In this document: one piece after another, positions 44,928-55,100 of the stretch
Position numbering within the stretch: the stretch's first letter is position 1
How the letters are laid out: each line of letters begins with the position of its first letter
DNA from: an uncultured Rhodospirillaceae bacterium
GTDB taxonomy: Bacteria > Pseudomonadota > Alphaproteobacteria > Reyranellales > Reyranellaceae
Direction of reading: 5' to 3'
Assembly (NCBI GenBank): GCA_945952105.1
Contig: CAMFGZ010000014.1
Location: forward strand, 62,001 to 126,000
Length of the DNA stretch: 64,000 bases
Position numbers and translations under genes: made by a program
Notes under the pieces: generated by a model
Databases searched by the model: none
What the model saw: the letters and a program-made list of their open reading frames with translations, nothing else
What the model was told of the DNA's origin: nothing

Positions 44928-45446
44928 TCAGGCCGGCTGAGTGGCCTTGGCGCGGACCGGCAGCTTCCAGTCGGGACGCACGAAGTGGCAGGTGTATCCG
45001 TGCGGAATCCGCTCCAGATAATCCTGGTGTTCCGGCTCGGCCTCCCAGAAGTCCGCCGCCTGCGTCACCTCGGTCACGACCTTGCCGGGCCACAGGCCGG
45101 AGGCATCGACGTCGGCGATCGTATCCTCGGCGATCCGACGCTGCTCGTCGCTCGTGTAGAAGATGGCCGAGCGGTAGGAGGTGCCGCGGTCGTTGCCCTG
45201 GCGGTTCAGCGTCGAGGGGTCATGGATCTGGAAGAAGAACTCCAGAAGCTTGCGGTAGCTCGTCTTCGCCGGGTCGAAGACGATCTCGATCGCCTCGGCA
45301 TGGCCCTCATGGTTGCGGTAGGTCGCGTTGGCGACATGGCCGCCGGTATAGCCTACCCTGGTCGAAACGACGCCGGGCATGCGGCGGATCAGATCCTGCA
45401 TGCCCCAGAAGCAGCCGCCGGCGAGAACCGCGCGTTCCTGGCTCAT
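44928..45446 (-). CDS. msrA: Peptide methionine sulfoxide reductase A
   Basis: Reduces the S-form of methionine sulfoxide in proteins. The protein has 172 residues with the catalytic motif [10 protein letters not shown] near the N-terminus, [13 protein letters not shown] and [13 protein letters not shown]. The ATG at 45446 has GGAGG eight bases upstream and overlaps the msrB stop (ATGA), so the pair is coupled. No signal peptide is visible, so it acts in the cytoplasm. The DUF2236 gene follows in the same reading frame after the TGA. Confidence 0.95.
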   Translation of the reverse strand: MSQERAVLAGGCFWGMQDLIRRMPGVVSTRVGYTGGHVANATYRNHEGHAEAIEIVFDPAKTSYRKLLEFFFQIHDPSTLNRQGNDRGTSYRSAIFYTSDEQRRIAEDTIADVDASGLWPGKVVTEVTQAADFWEAEPEHQDYLERIPHGYTCHFVRPDWKLPVRAKATQPA

Positions 45447-45892
45447 TTCACGTCCTCCACCTGGTCGAGATAATCGCCGTAGCCCTGTGCCTTCATGTCG
45501 TTGCGATGGACGAAGCGCAGCGAGGCCGAATTGATACAATAGCGAAGGCCGCCGCGATCGCGCGGACCGTCGGGAAACACGTGGCCGAGATGGCTGTCGC
45601 CATGCGCTGACCGGACCTCGATGCGGATCATGCCGTGGGAGTGGTCTTTAAGCTCGGCGACGTTCGCGGGCTCGATAGGCTTGGTGAAGCTTGGCCAGCC
45701 GCAACCCGACTCGTATTTGTCGGACGAGGCGAACAGCGGCTCGCCAGACACGATGTCGACGTAGATGCCGGGCTCCTTGTTGTGGAGCAGTGTGCCGGTG
45801 CCGGGGCGCTCGGTGCCGCTTTCCTGCGTCACGTAGAATTGCTCCGGCGTGAGCTTCGCCACGGCCTCGGGAGTCTTCTTGTAGCCCTGCAT
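45443..45892 (-). CDS. msrB: Peptide methionine sulfoxide reductase B
   Basis: Reduces the R-form of methionine sulfoxide. The protein has 149 residues with [24 protein letters not shown] and the catalytic [11 protein letters not shown]. The two CxxC zinc pairs of many MsrB proteins are absent (SAHGDSHLG replaces the usual C-x-x-C-G-x-H-L-G), and the cysteine in SGCGWPSF probably acts as the resolving residue. The ATG at 45892 has AGGAG upstream; the longer frame to 46036 is not supported. Confidence 0.95.
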   Translation of the reverse strand: MQGYKKTPEAVAKLTPEQFYVTQESGTERPGTGTLLHNKEPGIYVDIVSGEPLFASSDKYESGCGWPSFTKPIEPANVAELKDHSHGMIRIEVRSAHGDSHLGHVFPDGPRDRGGLRYCINSASLRFVHRNDMKAQGYGDYLDQVEDVK

Positions 45893-46141
45893 GTCCCTGC
45901 TCCTGTCTCCACCTGCCTGAGACGACAGAATATAGGTATCCGCTCGCGACCTGTCAGGGGGTGAGCCGGCTCCGGGTGCACTGTCGAACCGTCCTCCAGC
46001 CTCTCGAGGCCGCGGAGTTGCCACTTCGCGTCGCACCCGTCGAGATTCTGCGTCCTGCGGGCGCTGTGAATCTTGTCATGAATGTGGGTGGATAGTAGAC
46101 GCGATGCTCACGTTCCTGCCTTTCCCACGAGGATGCTGAAC

Positions 46142-48145
46142 ATGGCCGATCCGGCGATCACCAAGGGCGGCCTCTACGCCGGCACCTTCGCTTCCTACAC
46201 GCTCGTCAACGCAAACGTGCGGGCGCTCCTGTCCAACGACTACTGGACATCGGATGCCGACGGCCTGGAAGCGGCCACGGCTTTCACCTATTTCTTCCCG
46301 ACTTCCGCGGACGAGTACCCTGACAACTACCAGGACCCCAAGGGGCTGGCCGCCTTCAAGCCGACGACGCAGTACCAGCAGGACGCGTCGGTGATCGGGT
46401 TCAATCTCATCACGCAGTTCACGGGCGTAACCTTCACGCTGGCCGAGACGTCGGACGCGGCCATTCGCGTCGCGGGGGCGACCAGCCTCCCCGGCAACGA
46501 AGGCGGCTCGCACGCGAGCTACCCGTCCAACTACGAGGGCGCGATCTCGAACAGCTCGGGCGACGTCTTCCTGGGCGACAACGGCGATCCGACTTCCGAC
46601 CAGCTCTATGGCAACGATACCTTCGCCACGATCATCCATGAGATCGGCCACGCGATGGGCCTGAAGCACCCGTTCGAACCCTATCCGAACGGCGCCATCT
46701 CGGCCGATCGCAGCGACATTGAATTCACGGTGATGAGCTACTCGGCGTTCCTGACCGGGGAAGTATCCGTCAACGCCAACACCACCGCGCCGGACGGGTC
46801 GTCCGTGTCGGGCTACATGATGTATGACATTGCCGCTCTCCAGGCGATGTATGGCGCGAACTTCGAGAAGGGCAAGACCGACGATGCCCCGGCGCAGAAG
46901 TCGGTCTACACCTGGAGCAACAGCACCGGGCAGCAGTACATCAACGGCGTAGAAGCGCCGGACACGGGCACGACGGAAACGCACAAGATATTCCAGACCG
47001 TGTGGACCCAGGGCGCCGACACGACCTACGATCTCAGCAACTTCAACGGCGACCAGTACGACGATCTGCGGGCGGGCCAGTGGCTGCGCTTCTCGGTCGA
47101 CCAGCTCGCCGACCTCAATTCCGCGGCGCCCGCGGGCACGCCGGAGTATCAGGCTCACGGCAACGTCTACAACACGCTGCTGTTCGAAAGCGATATGCGT
47201 TCGTTGATCGGGACGCTGGTGGCCGGAAGCGGCAACGACGTCATCATAGGCAACGAACTCGCCAACGTGTTGCACGGCAACGCCGGCAACGACGTCATCG
47301 ACGGCGGCATCGGCAACGACGTGCTCTACGGCGGCGCCGGTGACGACGTGCTGATGGGCAGCTTCGGCGTCAACGAGTTGTGGGGCGGCGAGGGCACCGA
47401 CACCGCCTCCTACGCCGGCCGCAGCGGGGTCGTCTACGCCGACCTTTCGGCGGGCTACGGCATGGTGAACTACATGCTGGCGGACACCTACGACAGCATC
47501 GAGAACCTGACCGCCGGCCTCGGCCGGGCGACGCTGATCGGCGATGGCGGCGCCAACCGTCTGACCGGCGGCGCGTCGAGCGACCTGCTCTATGGCGGCG
47601 AGGGCGATGACGTGCTGATCGGCGGCGGCATCAATTCCGGTACGCCCAACCAGCTCTGGGGCCAGGGCGGGATCGACACCGCGTCCTATGAAGGCACGAC
47701 CGGCCACGTCTATGCCGACCTGCGCTCGCAGGCCGGCTATGTCGACGGCGTGCTGTTCGACACCATGAACTCGGTCGAGAACCTGATCGGAGGCTCGTCC
47801 TCCGACACGTTGATCGGCAATGCCGGGGCCAATGTCCTGACGGGCGCCGGCGGCGCGGACGCGCTCTACGGCATGGGCGGCGCCGATATCTTCGTTTACC
47901 TGAAGTTCCTCGACAGCAACTTGCTCACCGGCTACGACACGATCTTCGACTTCATGTCGGGCACCAGCAAGCTCGACCTTACGGCGTTCAACACCAACGC
48001 CTCGCACATCCAGATCCAGTCGGATGGCGCCTCGACGAGCCTCTATCTCCACGCGACGGTCGACGTCTTCAATGCGCCGACCGACCTCGCCATCTCCTTC
48101 GTCGGCGCCAACGCCATCGCGCTCAGCGACATCCTCTTCGCCTGA
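46142..48145 (+). CDS. Serralysin-like RTX metalloprotease
   Basis: A 667-residue secreted zinc protease of the M10 serralysin group. HEIGHAMGLKH (166-176) binds zinc and MSY at 198-200 is the Met-turn. RTX nonapeptides start near 361 (GSGNDVIIG, GNDVIDGGI, GNDVLYGGA, GDDVLMGS). Two copies of a longer unit follow, each with DTASY and VYADL. The C-terminus ends SDILFA, an uncleaved type I secretion signal. There is no N-terminal signal peptide. The ATG at 46142 is favoured by GAGG nine bases upstream; ATG 46133 is possible. No type I exporter or inhibitor gene is adjacent. Confidence 0.92.
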   Translation: MADPAITKGGLYAGTFASYTLVNANVRALLSNDYWTSDADGLEAATAFTYFFPTSADEYPDNYQDPKGLAAFKPTTQYQQDASVIGFNLITQFTGVTFTLAETSDAAIRVAGATSLPGNEGGSHASYPSNYEGAISNSSGDVFLGDNGDPTSDQLYGNDTFATIIHEIGHAMGLKHPFEPYPNGAISADRSDIEFTVMSYSAFLTGEVSVNANTTAPDGSSVSGYMMYDIAALQAMYGANFEKGKTDDAPAQKSVYTWSNSTGQQYINGVEAPDTGTTETHKIFQTVWTQGADTTYDLSNFNGDQYDDLRAGQWLRFSVDQLADLNSAAPAGTPEYQAHGNVYNTLLFESDMRSLIGTLVAGSGNDVIIGNELANVLHGNAGNDVIDGGIGNDVLYGGAGDDVLMGSFGVNELWGGEGTDTASYAGRSGVVYADLSAGYGMVNYMLADTYDSIENLTAGLGRATLIGDGGANRLTGGASSDLLYGGEGDDVLIGGGINSGTPNQLWGQGGIDTASYEGTTGHVYADLRSQAGYVDGVLFDTMNSVENLIGGSSSDTLIGNAGANVLTGAGGADALYGMGGADIFVYLKFLDSNLLTGYDTIFDFMSGTSKLDLTAFNTNASHIQIQSDGASTSLYLHATVDVFNAPTDLAISFVGANAIALSDILFA

Positions 48146-48229
48146 GGTCGGTCGCTGCCGCAGGCGCCCTTCTACGGAGCGGAGGAACGTGCGAGCATCG
48201 TCGCCAGTCGGGTCCGGAAAGGATTGTCG

Positions 48230-49333
48230 GTGAATTCGAGATCGAGCGTTGTGGCGTCGGGCCGTGGTTTTGGGCTTGCCGACGCCGAGGCCTTCAGGTC
48301 GACGGCCCAGGTCTTCGTGGAGCATGCCGGTCGCATGGGACCTGGACTTGCCGGTGGCCCGTCCTTCGGTCTGCTGAAGGAGGCGGCCGGCGGTGGTGCG
48401 CTGGCTGACACGCGCACGCAGCACGAGGCGGTCTGCGCCTTCCTCGACTGCCTGAAACGCGCCTCCGGCCAGGGCGCCACGCCCGAGACCTATACGTTCG
48501 TCGCCAAGTGCGCCGAGTACGACCGCTATCTTGACGAGAAAGTCGTGGAGTTCCGCGCCAACCGGCGGGAGGACTGGCCGTCAAACGCGGTGAAGAGCGA
48601 CGACAACACCACGATTGCCAAGGTCGTCGACGAGATCGCGGGCCATCTCCGGTCCTTCTCCGAGCCGGCCCAGTCCTATCAGAGCCTGGTCGACTACACG
48701 CAGGCCCGTATCAGGTCGCTGATGCCGACCGAGATCGCCGGCATGCGCCAGGAAGCCAACATCTCGCTCATCTTACCGTTCCTGGAGAAGTCGCTTCCAG
48801 TCGCGGGCGACGTGGCGGAGTTCGGCTGTTTCCGCGGCATCCTCTCGGTGAAGCTCGCCTGGATGCTGAAGGCGCTGGGCGCCGACAAGCACTACTATGC
48901 GTTCGACACGTTCCATGGCTTCGAGATCGACGATCCGGCCGGCGGTGCGCTGGGCATCGGGTCGTTCCGCGACGACGAATTCGACGCATTCACGTTCCTG
49001 ACCAAATGGTCGCGCATCCTTCCCCTGACGCCGGTCAAGGGCGACGCCACGAAGACCTGCGCCCAATTGCGGGCGCCGCTCAGTTTCGTCTGGCTCGACC
49101 TCGACATGGGAGTGCTCATGGATCCGGTGCTGCGCACGATCTGGTCGAAGTGTGGGCCCGACACGATCATCGGCATCGACGATGTGGGCCGCCCCGAGAC
49201 GCCGACCGTTTCCCCCTGGCTCGACGGGCTGCTCGCGGCCGGCGCCCTGGAAATGGTCTTCGACAGCGACCGGATCGCGCCCAACACCTTCATCCGCTTC
49301 GTAAAGAAGAAGGGTGAGTTGCCGCCGGCTTGA
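48230..49333 (+). CDS. TylF/MycF-like O-methyltransferase
   Basis: A 367-residue protein whose C-terminal half (about 165-360) is a TylF/MycF-type SAM methyltransferase. It shows VAEFGCFRGILSVKLAWML as the SAM-binding loop, HYYAFDTFHGFEIDD, and the acidic LDLDMG and IDDVG metal-type motifs. The first 150 residues are helical and not recognised. I use the GTG at 48230 (GGAAAGGA upstream); a TTG at 48224 would add two residues. The setting between an RTX gene and heptose genes suggests methylation of a surface sugar. Confidence 0.82.
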   Translation: MNSRSSVVASGRGFGLADAEAFRSTAQVFVEHAGRMGPGLAGGPSFGLLKEAAGGGALADTRTQHEAVCAFLDCLKRASGQGATPETYTFVAKCAEYDRYLDEKVVEFRANRREDWPSNAVKSDDNTTIAKVVDEIAGHLRSFSEPAQSYQSLVDYTQARIRSLMPTEIAGMRQEANISLILPFLEKSLPVAGDVAEFGCFRGILSVKLAWMLKALGADKHYYAFDTFHGFEIDDPAGGALGIGSFRDDEFDAFTFLTKWSRILPLTPVKGDATKTCAQLRAPLSFVWLDLDMGVLMDPVLRTIWSKCGPDTIIGIDDVGRPETPTVSPWLDGLLAAGALEMVFDSDRIAPNTFIRFVKKKGELPPA

Positions 49334-49357
49334 GGCGGGCTGGTTGCAACGGGCGCG

Positions 49358-50338
49358 CTACCGATACCGGTCGCTGCCCGAGAGGTATTTCACGTACCGC
49401 TTCACGGCGGGGCCGACGTCGGTGAACGGCGCGCGATAGCCAGCCGCCCGCAGCCCGTCGAGCGGCGCCTGGGTGAAATACTGGTACTTCGCGCGCAGGG
49501 GCTCGGGCATCGGTACATAGGAGATGTTGGGCGCGCGGCCGACCGCATGGAACAACGCCTCGATCAGTTCGCGGAACGAGACGGCGCTGCCGGTGCCCAC
49601 GTTGAACAGGCCGTGCGGGGGGGCCGCCTCGAGGCACCACAGGATCACGTCCACGACGTCGTCGACATAGACGAAGTCGCGTCTCTGACCGCCGTCGACG
49701 AAGTCGGAGCGATGGCTCTTGAAGAGCTTTACCTCGCCACCCCCTGCCGCGGTCGCGTGGTTCTTGGCGACCACGCTCATCATGTCGCCCTTGTGATATT
49801 CGTTCTGGCCGAACACGTTGAAGAACTTGAGCCCGATGCATTTCGGCGGCAGGGGCAGGCGCCTGGCGACGCGCTCGGCGACGACGAGGTCGAACTGGTG
49901 CTTGCTCCAGCCATAGAGATTGAGCGGCTGAAGCGCGCGCAGCGTGTCGAAGGAAAGCCCGTCCGTGAAGCCCTTGTCACCATCGCCGTAGGTTGCCGCC
50001 GACGAGGCGTAAACCAGCGGGACGCCGCGCGCGGCGCACCAGTCCAGCAGCATGAGCGAGAACTTGAAGTTCGTCCGCAGGATCGCGTCGCCATCGACCG
50101 CGGTGGTGGAGGAGTTGGCGCCCATGTGGATGACGGCCTCGATCCCGTCGGCCGACTGCAGGTACCCCGCGAGATCGTCCGGGAAGACGAAGTCGCGGAA
50201 CATCCGTTTGCGCAGGTTCATCCAGCGAGAATCCTGGCCCAGCCAGTCGCATACCACCAGATCGTTGCGGCCTCTTTCGTTGAGGGCGGCGACGACGTTC
50301 GAGCCGATGAAACCGGCTGCGCCCGTGACGAGGATCAA
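49358..50338 (-). CDS. hldD: ADP-L-glycero-D-manno-heptose 6-epimerase
   Basis: Converts ADP-D-glycero- to ADP-L-glycero-D-manno-heptose for lipopolysaccharide core. The protein has 326 residues with LVTGAAGFIGSNVV (NADP fold), VYASSAATYG, and YGWSKHQFD giving the catalytic Tyr and Lys. FFNVFGQNEYHKGDMMSV and RDFVYVDDVV are family-typical. The start is the TTG at 50338, which overlaps the hldE stop (TTGA), so the two are coupled. Confidence 0.95.
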   Translation of the reverse strand: MILVTGAAGFIGSNVVAALNERGRNDLVVCDWLGQDSRWMNLRKRMFRDFVFPDDLAGYLQSADGIEAVIHMGANSSTTAVDGDAILRTNFKFSLMLLDWCAARGVPLVYASSAATYGDGDKGFTDGLSFDTLRALQPLNLYGWSKHQFDLVVAERVARRLPLPPKCIGLKFFNVFGQNEYHKGDMMSVVAKNHATAAGGGEVKLFKSHRSDFVDGGQRRDFVYVDDVVDVILWCLEAAPPHGLFNVGTGSAVSFRELIEALFHAVGRAPNISYVPMPEPLRAKYQYFTQAPLDGLRAAGYRAPFTDVGPAVKRYVKYLSGSDRYR

Positions 50339-51882
50339 GCGTCCACCTCCGTATTGACTTTGCCCGGCCGCGTGGCGCCGACCAGCTTCGTCGTCGACTG
50401 GCCGGGAACCAGTTCGGCTGTGATGACCCTGCCGCCGGCCTTCAGGACCGTGTCGGCGCCTACGATATCCTCGACCCGGTAGTCGGCGCCCTTCACCAGC
50501 AGGTCGGGTACCAGCAGCTCGATCAGCGCGGCCGGCGTGTCCTCGTCGAAGATCACCACGAGATTGACCGATTCGAGCGCGCCGAGCACGGCGGCGCGGT
50601 TGTCTTCGGTCTGGACCGGTCGGCCGCTGCCCTTGAGGCGCCGCACCGAGGCGTCGCTGTTGAGGCCAAGGATCAGCCGGTCGCAGCCCGCCGCCGCCTG
50701 GCGCAGCAGCGAAACGTGCCCGGGATGCAGCAGGTCGAAGCAGCCGTTGGTAAACCCTACGCTGAGACCCTGTCGTTTCCAGATCCGGCGCAACCGCATC
50801 GCCGTTTCGGCCGAGACAAGGGCGCCCCTCGACACCACCTCGCCGTCGGCGAGCAGCGAGCGTTCGGCCTCCACCTCGTCGGCCAGCACCATGGCCGTGC
50901 CGGGCTTGGAAACGGCGATGCCGGCCGCGAGATTGGCGAAGGCCATCGCCTCGGCCGTCGAATGGTCGGACGCGATCCCGAGCGCGAAGGCCGCGATCAC
51001 GGTGTCGCCCGCGCCCGTCACATCGAATACCTGCTGTGCATGCGTCGACATGTGGAGGACCGGCCCGTCGGGCGGGACGAGCGACATGCCGGCCTCGGAC
51101 CGGGTGACCAGCACGTTGGCCGTGGTGTTCGATGCCACGATGCCGGCGGCGCGCTCGACCGCGCGGTCGTCGTGGGACGGTACCGAGAGGCTTGTCGCCC
51201 GCTCGAGCTCGGCGAGGTTGGGCTTGATGTACGTGGCGCCGCGATAGGCCGAGAAGTCGCGCCGCTTGGGGTCGACCACGACGGGCACGCCGCGTTCGCG
51301 CGCCCAGGCGATCGTCTGCTCGAGGACCCGGTCGGTGAGCACGCCCTTGTCGTAATCCGACAGAACGACGAGCCGGCAGGTCGCGATGCGGCGCTCGATG
51401 GCCGCGAGCACCTGCCGCTCGCAGTCGGGCGTCGCGGTGGACGCATCTTCGCGGTCGAGCCGCAGGATCTGGTGCTGGCCCACGGCGAAGCGCGTCTTGA
51501 CCGTGGTCGGCTTGGCGGGTGAGCGCACGAGATCGAAGCTGATGCCGGCCGCCGTCAGGACCTCGGCCAGCCGCTCGCCGTTGGCATCCGCGCCAACACA
51601 CGAGACGAGATGGGCGCTGCCGCCAAGGCTCGCGATGTTGACTGCCGCATTCGCCGCCCCGCCAGCCGCCTCGCGCGTCTCCTGCTGGCGCATGACGGGC
51701 ACCGGCGCTTCCGGCGAGATGCGCTCGACCGTCCCGAAGACGTAGATGTCCAGCATGCAGTCGCCGACGATCAGGATGGGCTCCGCGGTCGGAGCCCACC
51801 GCCGGGTCAGATGCTGCCGGAAAGAGGCCGCGCGATCGGTGCCATCGGCGGCCGGTGAACCAAACTCTCTGTTACTCTTCAT
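50335..51882 (-). CDS. hldE: Bifunctional heptose 7-phosphate kinase / heptose 1-phosphate adenylyltransferase
   Basis: A 515-residue two-domain enzyme of ADP-heptose synthesis. The N-terminal ribokinase-like domain has ILIVGDCMLDIYVFG, GGAANAAVNIA and DVTGAGDTVIAAFALG. The C-terminal cytidylyltransferase-like domain has FTNGCFDLLHPGHVSLL with its H-x-G-H motif and LLVKGADYRVEDIVG. The ATG at 51882 has AGGA upstream and leaves about 30 extra N-terminal residues relative to standard HldE. It is followed by hldD with a TTGA overlap. GmhA and GmhB are not in the window. Confidence 0.95.
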   Translation of the reverse strand: MKSNREFGSPAADGTDRAASFRQHLTRRWAPTAEPILIVGDCMLDIYVFGTVERISPEAPVPVMRQQETREAAGGAANAAVNIASLGGSAHLVSCVGADANGERLAEVLTAAGISFDLVRSPAKPTTVKTRFAVGQHQILRLDREDASTATPDCERQVLAAIERRIATCRLVVLSDYDKGVLTDRVLEQTIAWARERGVPVVVDPKRRDFSAYRGATYIKPNLAELERATSLSVPSHDDRAVERAAGIVASNTTANVLVTRSEAGMSLVPPDGPVLHMSTHAQQVFDVTGAGDTVIAAFALGIASDHSTAEAMAFANLAAGIAVSKPGTAMVLADEVEAERSLLADGEVVSRGALVSAETAMRLRRIWKRQGLSVGFTNGCFDLLHPGHVSLLRQAAAGCDRLILGLNSDASVRRLKGSGRPVQTEDNRAAVLGALESVNLVVIFDEDTPAALIELLVPDLLVKGADYRVEDIVGADTVLKAGGRVITAELVPGQSTTKLVGATRPGKVNTEVDA

Positions 51883-52167
51883 TTGCTGTCCTGTGCCAAT
51901 CCCGCCCCCGGACGGCGGCTGAAGGCGGGCCATAGTAGGCGGAGAATGCCGTTCCGGATGGCGCGTTTGCGAGTCCTGATTTGCACGGCCTGTTTCAGGG
52001 ACGGGACTGATTGTCGGATTGTGCGACGGACAGGCCGGCACGTGGGCGGCGAGCGTTGCAGATTATCAATGTGAGCGGCGTTTCCTGCGCATTGACGTCG
52101 AGTTCCTTCTACCCAATCATCCGGTGTGAAACTGGAGCCGCTCCATGGAGCGGGAGCGGGGGATCAT

Positions 52168-55100
52168 GGCTGTTCCGGTAAACTTGACTTACCATGTCTC
52201 GGCGGCGCTCCTTTCGGAGCTCACGCAGAACGGCAGCGGCAACGGCGTCAACGCCTACCTCTGGTACAACAGCTACGGCGCTGCCGGTGCTTCATCTCCT
52301 TTCACGACCATCATCTCGAATGGCCAGGCGACCGGGGGCACGTTCAACAGCGCCACCGGCACGACCGATTGGGATCTGGCGCTCACGACCGATTCGGTTG
52401 CCAACCCCGTTTCGGGTGGCAAGGTCTATCTTATCATCCAGAGCAATCCGACCTCGACGCCGACGGCCAATGACCTGACGACGCTGATCGGTACCACGGA
52501 AGGCAACATCAACCCGGCCAACGCCGTCGCCTGGAATTTCAGCTACGACACGTTCGAGGTCGCGCTGGCCAACAGCACGGGCGACGTCGCCGATCTCAGC
52601 GCGATCAACAGCTTCGGCCATCAATTCGGCATCAGCGCCGTGGTCAACGGCGCCACCCTGGCGCGCGGCTACACGTCGACCTACGACGCAGGGGACATCG
52701 GCACGCAGATCAACGATGCCGCCGCGGCACTTCCGGGCGCGGGCTCCGGTGGCACCGCGCCGGTCGTCAACTTCCCGACCGGCAGCACGCTGGCCGGGAC
52801 GGGGATGATCGCCATCACGCCGGCAACCGACAACGGCGACCAGGCGCCGGCCGGTTATGGAAGCATCTGGGAGGCCGCGAACTGGCAGGACTATGTCCAG
52901 ACGGTCGGCGGCCTCTCCGGCATCGAGCTGGTCGGCCACTTCAACGGCGCCAAGGACGCGGCCGGCGTCTACCACAGCGCCGGTTATTACGACTACACGG
53001 TCGCGTTGCAGACGATCACGGGAAATTCGGTACTCGACGACGGAAACTACTTCGTCCTGTCGCCCGGTTCGCAGAGCCAGATCAAGGGCTACATGGTCAT
53101 CAGCCAGGCCAGCTTGATGGGCAATCTGTACTCACCGGGCCTTGCGACCACGCCTGCCTTCATATTCAGCGATGCGACGCTGCAGAACCCGTACAATATA
53201 GACGGCAGTTCCCCCACCGGCGAGATGAACACCGGCGCCAACAACCAGTGGGGCAATATCTTCACGCAATTCTTCACGGGCTTCACGGGTGGCTATTACG
53301 GTGGCACCGGCCAGTCGATCCCGACCAGCGAGAGCAGCCCCAACGCGCCGACTTACACCGTCAATCTCAACCAGAACTACAATTGGGACCCGACCTACGC
53401 GTTCGACGGCGCGCGCGTGAGCGGCACGGTGCTCCCCGGCCAGCATTACGATCCCTACGCCAAGATCTTCTTCGACAATTCGAACATCTATGGCACCGCC
53501 TACGGCGATGCGCTGACCGCCAACTTCAACACGTCGGTCACGCTGCCCGTCTACACGGGCCCTGTCAGCGGCGGCGGCAACGTCTCCAACATCGACCTGT
53601 GGGCCTTCGGCGCGACCGAGACGATGACCACGGTACCTGGCACGACGACGAACTTCTACGCGCCATACACGATCGACAATTACATCGCGCCCGGCGCGGC
53701 GGACTATGCCGTACCGACGGCTCCCAGCTCCGGCAACAATCTCAGCATCAACTTTGCCAATAACGGCATGGTGGTGGATCCCTACGTTGCCGATATCCAG
53801 CTCGGCATCTATCTCGGCGCCGGCAACTTCCAGTACCTGTCGCTGCCGATCGGCACGACGGCGCAGAACGATGGCGGCCCGTGGCAGACCTGGCAGATCA
53901 CGCAGGACAGCTCGAAGCCGGCGGGGCAGCAGTATGCGATCGAATCGATCGCGATCCCGGGCAATTTCAACGCCGACCCGCCCACCGCCTATGTCCCTTA
54001 CACGTCGTCCGGACAGGTCGGCGCGCTGGCCTTCGACAATCTGCCGGCGGTGGCGGGGGCGACCAACTGGTATCAGCTGATCGTCGGTGGCAAGACCTTC
54101 AACTTCTATGCGACGCTGGACGGGTCCTCCGACGTGACGGTGGTGGCCGCCGACGGGCTGGCAAGCGTGACGCAGCCGACGAGCGGCGAGCAATCGATCT
54201 CGCTGTCGGTCGTGCCGGGCTTCATGGACGCGCTGCCCGGGTCGGTCCTGGTGTCCTATTCGACGGCGACCACGCTGGCCGCCCTCCCACAACCGACCTC
54301 TCCGGTTGCCGGTACGCTGTCGGGCGGCGTCCTGACGCCGTTGCAGACGGGTACGCCCCCCGGCACGCCGGATGGCCAGTCCGTCAATCTCGACTCGTCC
54401 GTCTATCTCACGGCCGCGACGTCCTTGGGCTTCGGCTGGACGGGATCGAGCAACGCTCCCAACACCGGCAGCTGGATTTCGGCCGTCACCAACAAGGTCG
54501 GTGCCGCGAATCTGGCTTTCGTCAATGCGATCGACCTCGCCACCGGCCTGTCGGCCACGAGCTGGTATGTGGCGCCTGACATCGACGGCCAGTGGCTGAC
54601 GCCGACGGCGTTCAACTTCACCGATGGCGCCTACGCCGTGACAATGACCGAGATGCTCTCGGACCTGGTCACGCCCTACGGCAACGCCAGCTCGCCGGTG
54701 TACATCGTGATCTCGGCGACGGGCGCCATCTCCGACACCGCGGCGCACATCTCTGGCGCGCTCGACGCCTATCAGGCAGTGGCAGGCTCGCTCACCTCGA
54801 TCACGATAACGGACGGCCAGCCGCTCACCATCAGCTGGGCCGACATCACCGCGGATGCGGCGGCGCTGGGCTTGATCGCCGGCGGCGCCTACACGCTCGA
54901 CGTCGTCGACAGTTCGACGACCATCATGGCCAACATCGCGGCGCTGAACGGGAATGCCAAGGTGGTCGGCATCGGTTTCACCGACGCCACTGCGCCGACG
55001 CTCAACTTTACCTACGACGAGTACACGACGACCTACAGCACGGCGATTGGCGAGATGATGGGGGCCCGGACCATTGCCGTCACGGGCGTCACCGGCGAGA

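Noticed and set aside
46076..48424. 782-codon minus-strand frame opposite the RTX protease
   Set aside because: An antisense shadow of repetitive RTX coding sequence; no motif, and codon pattern favours the plus strand.
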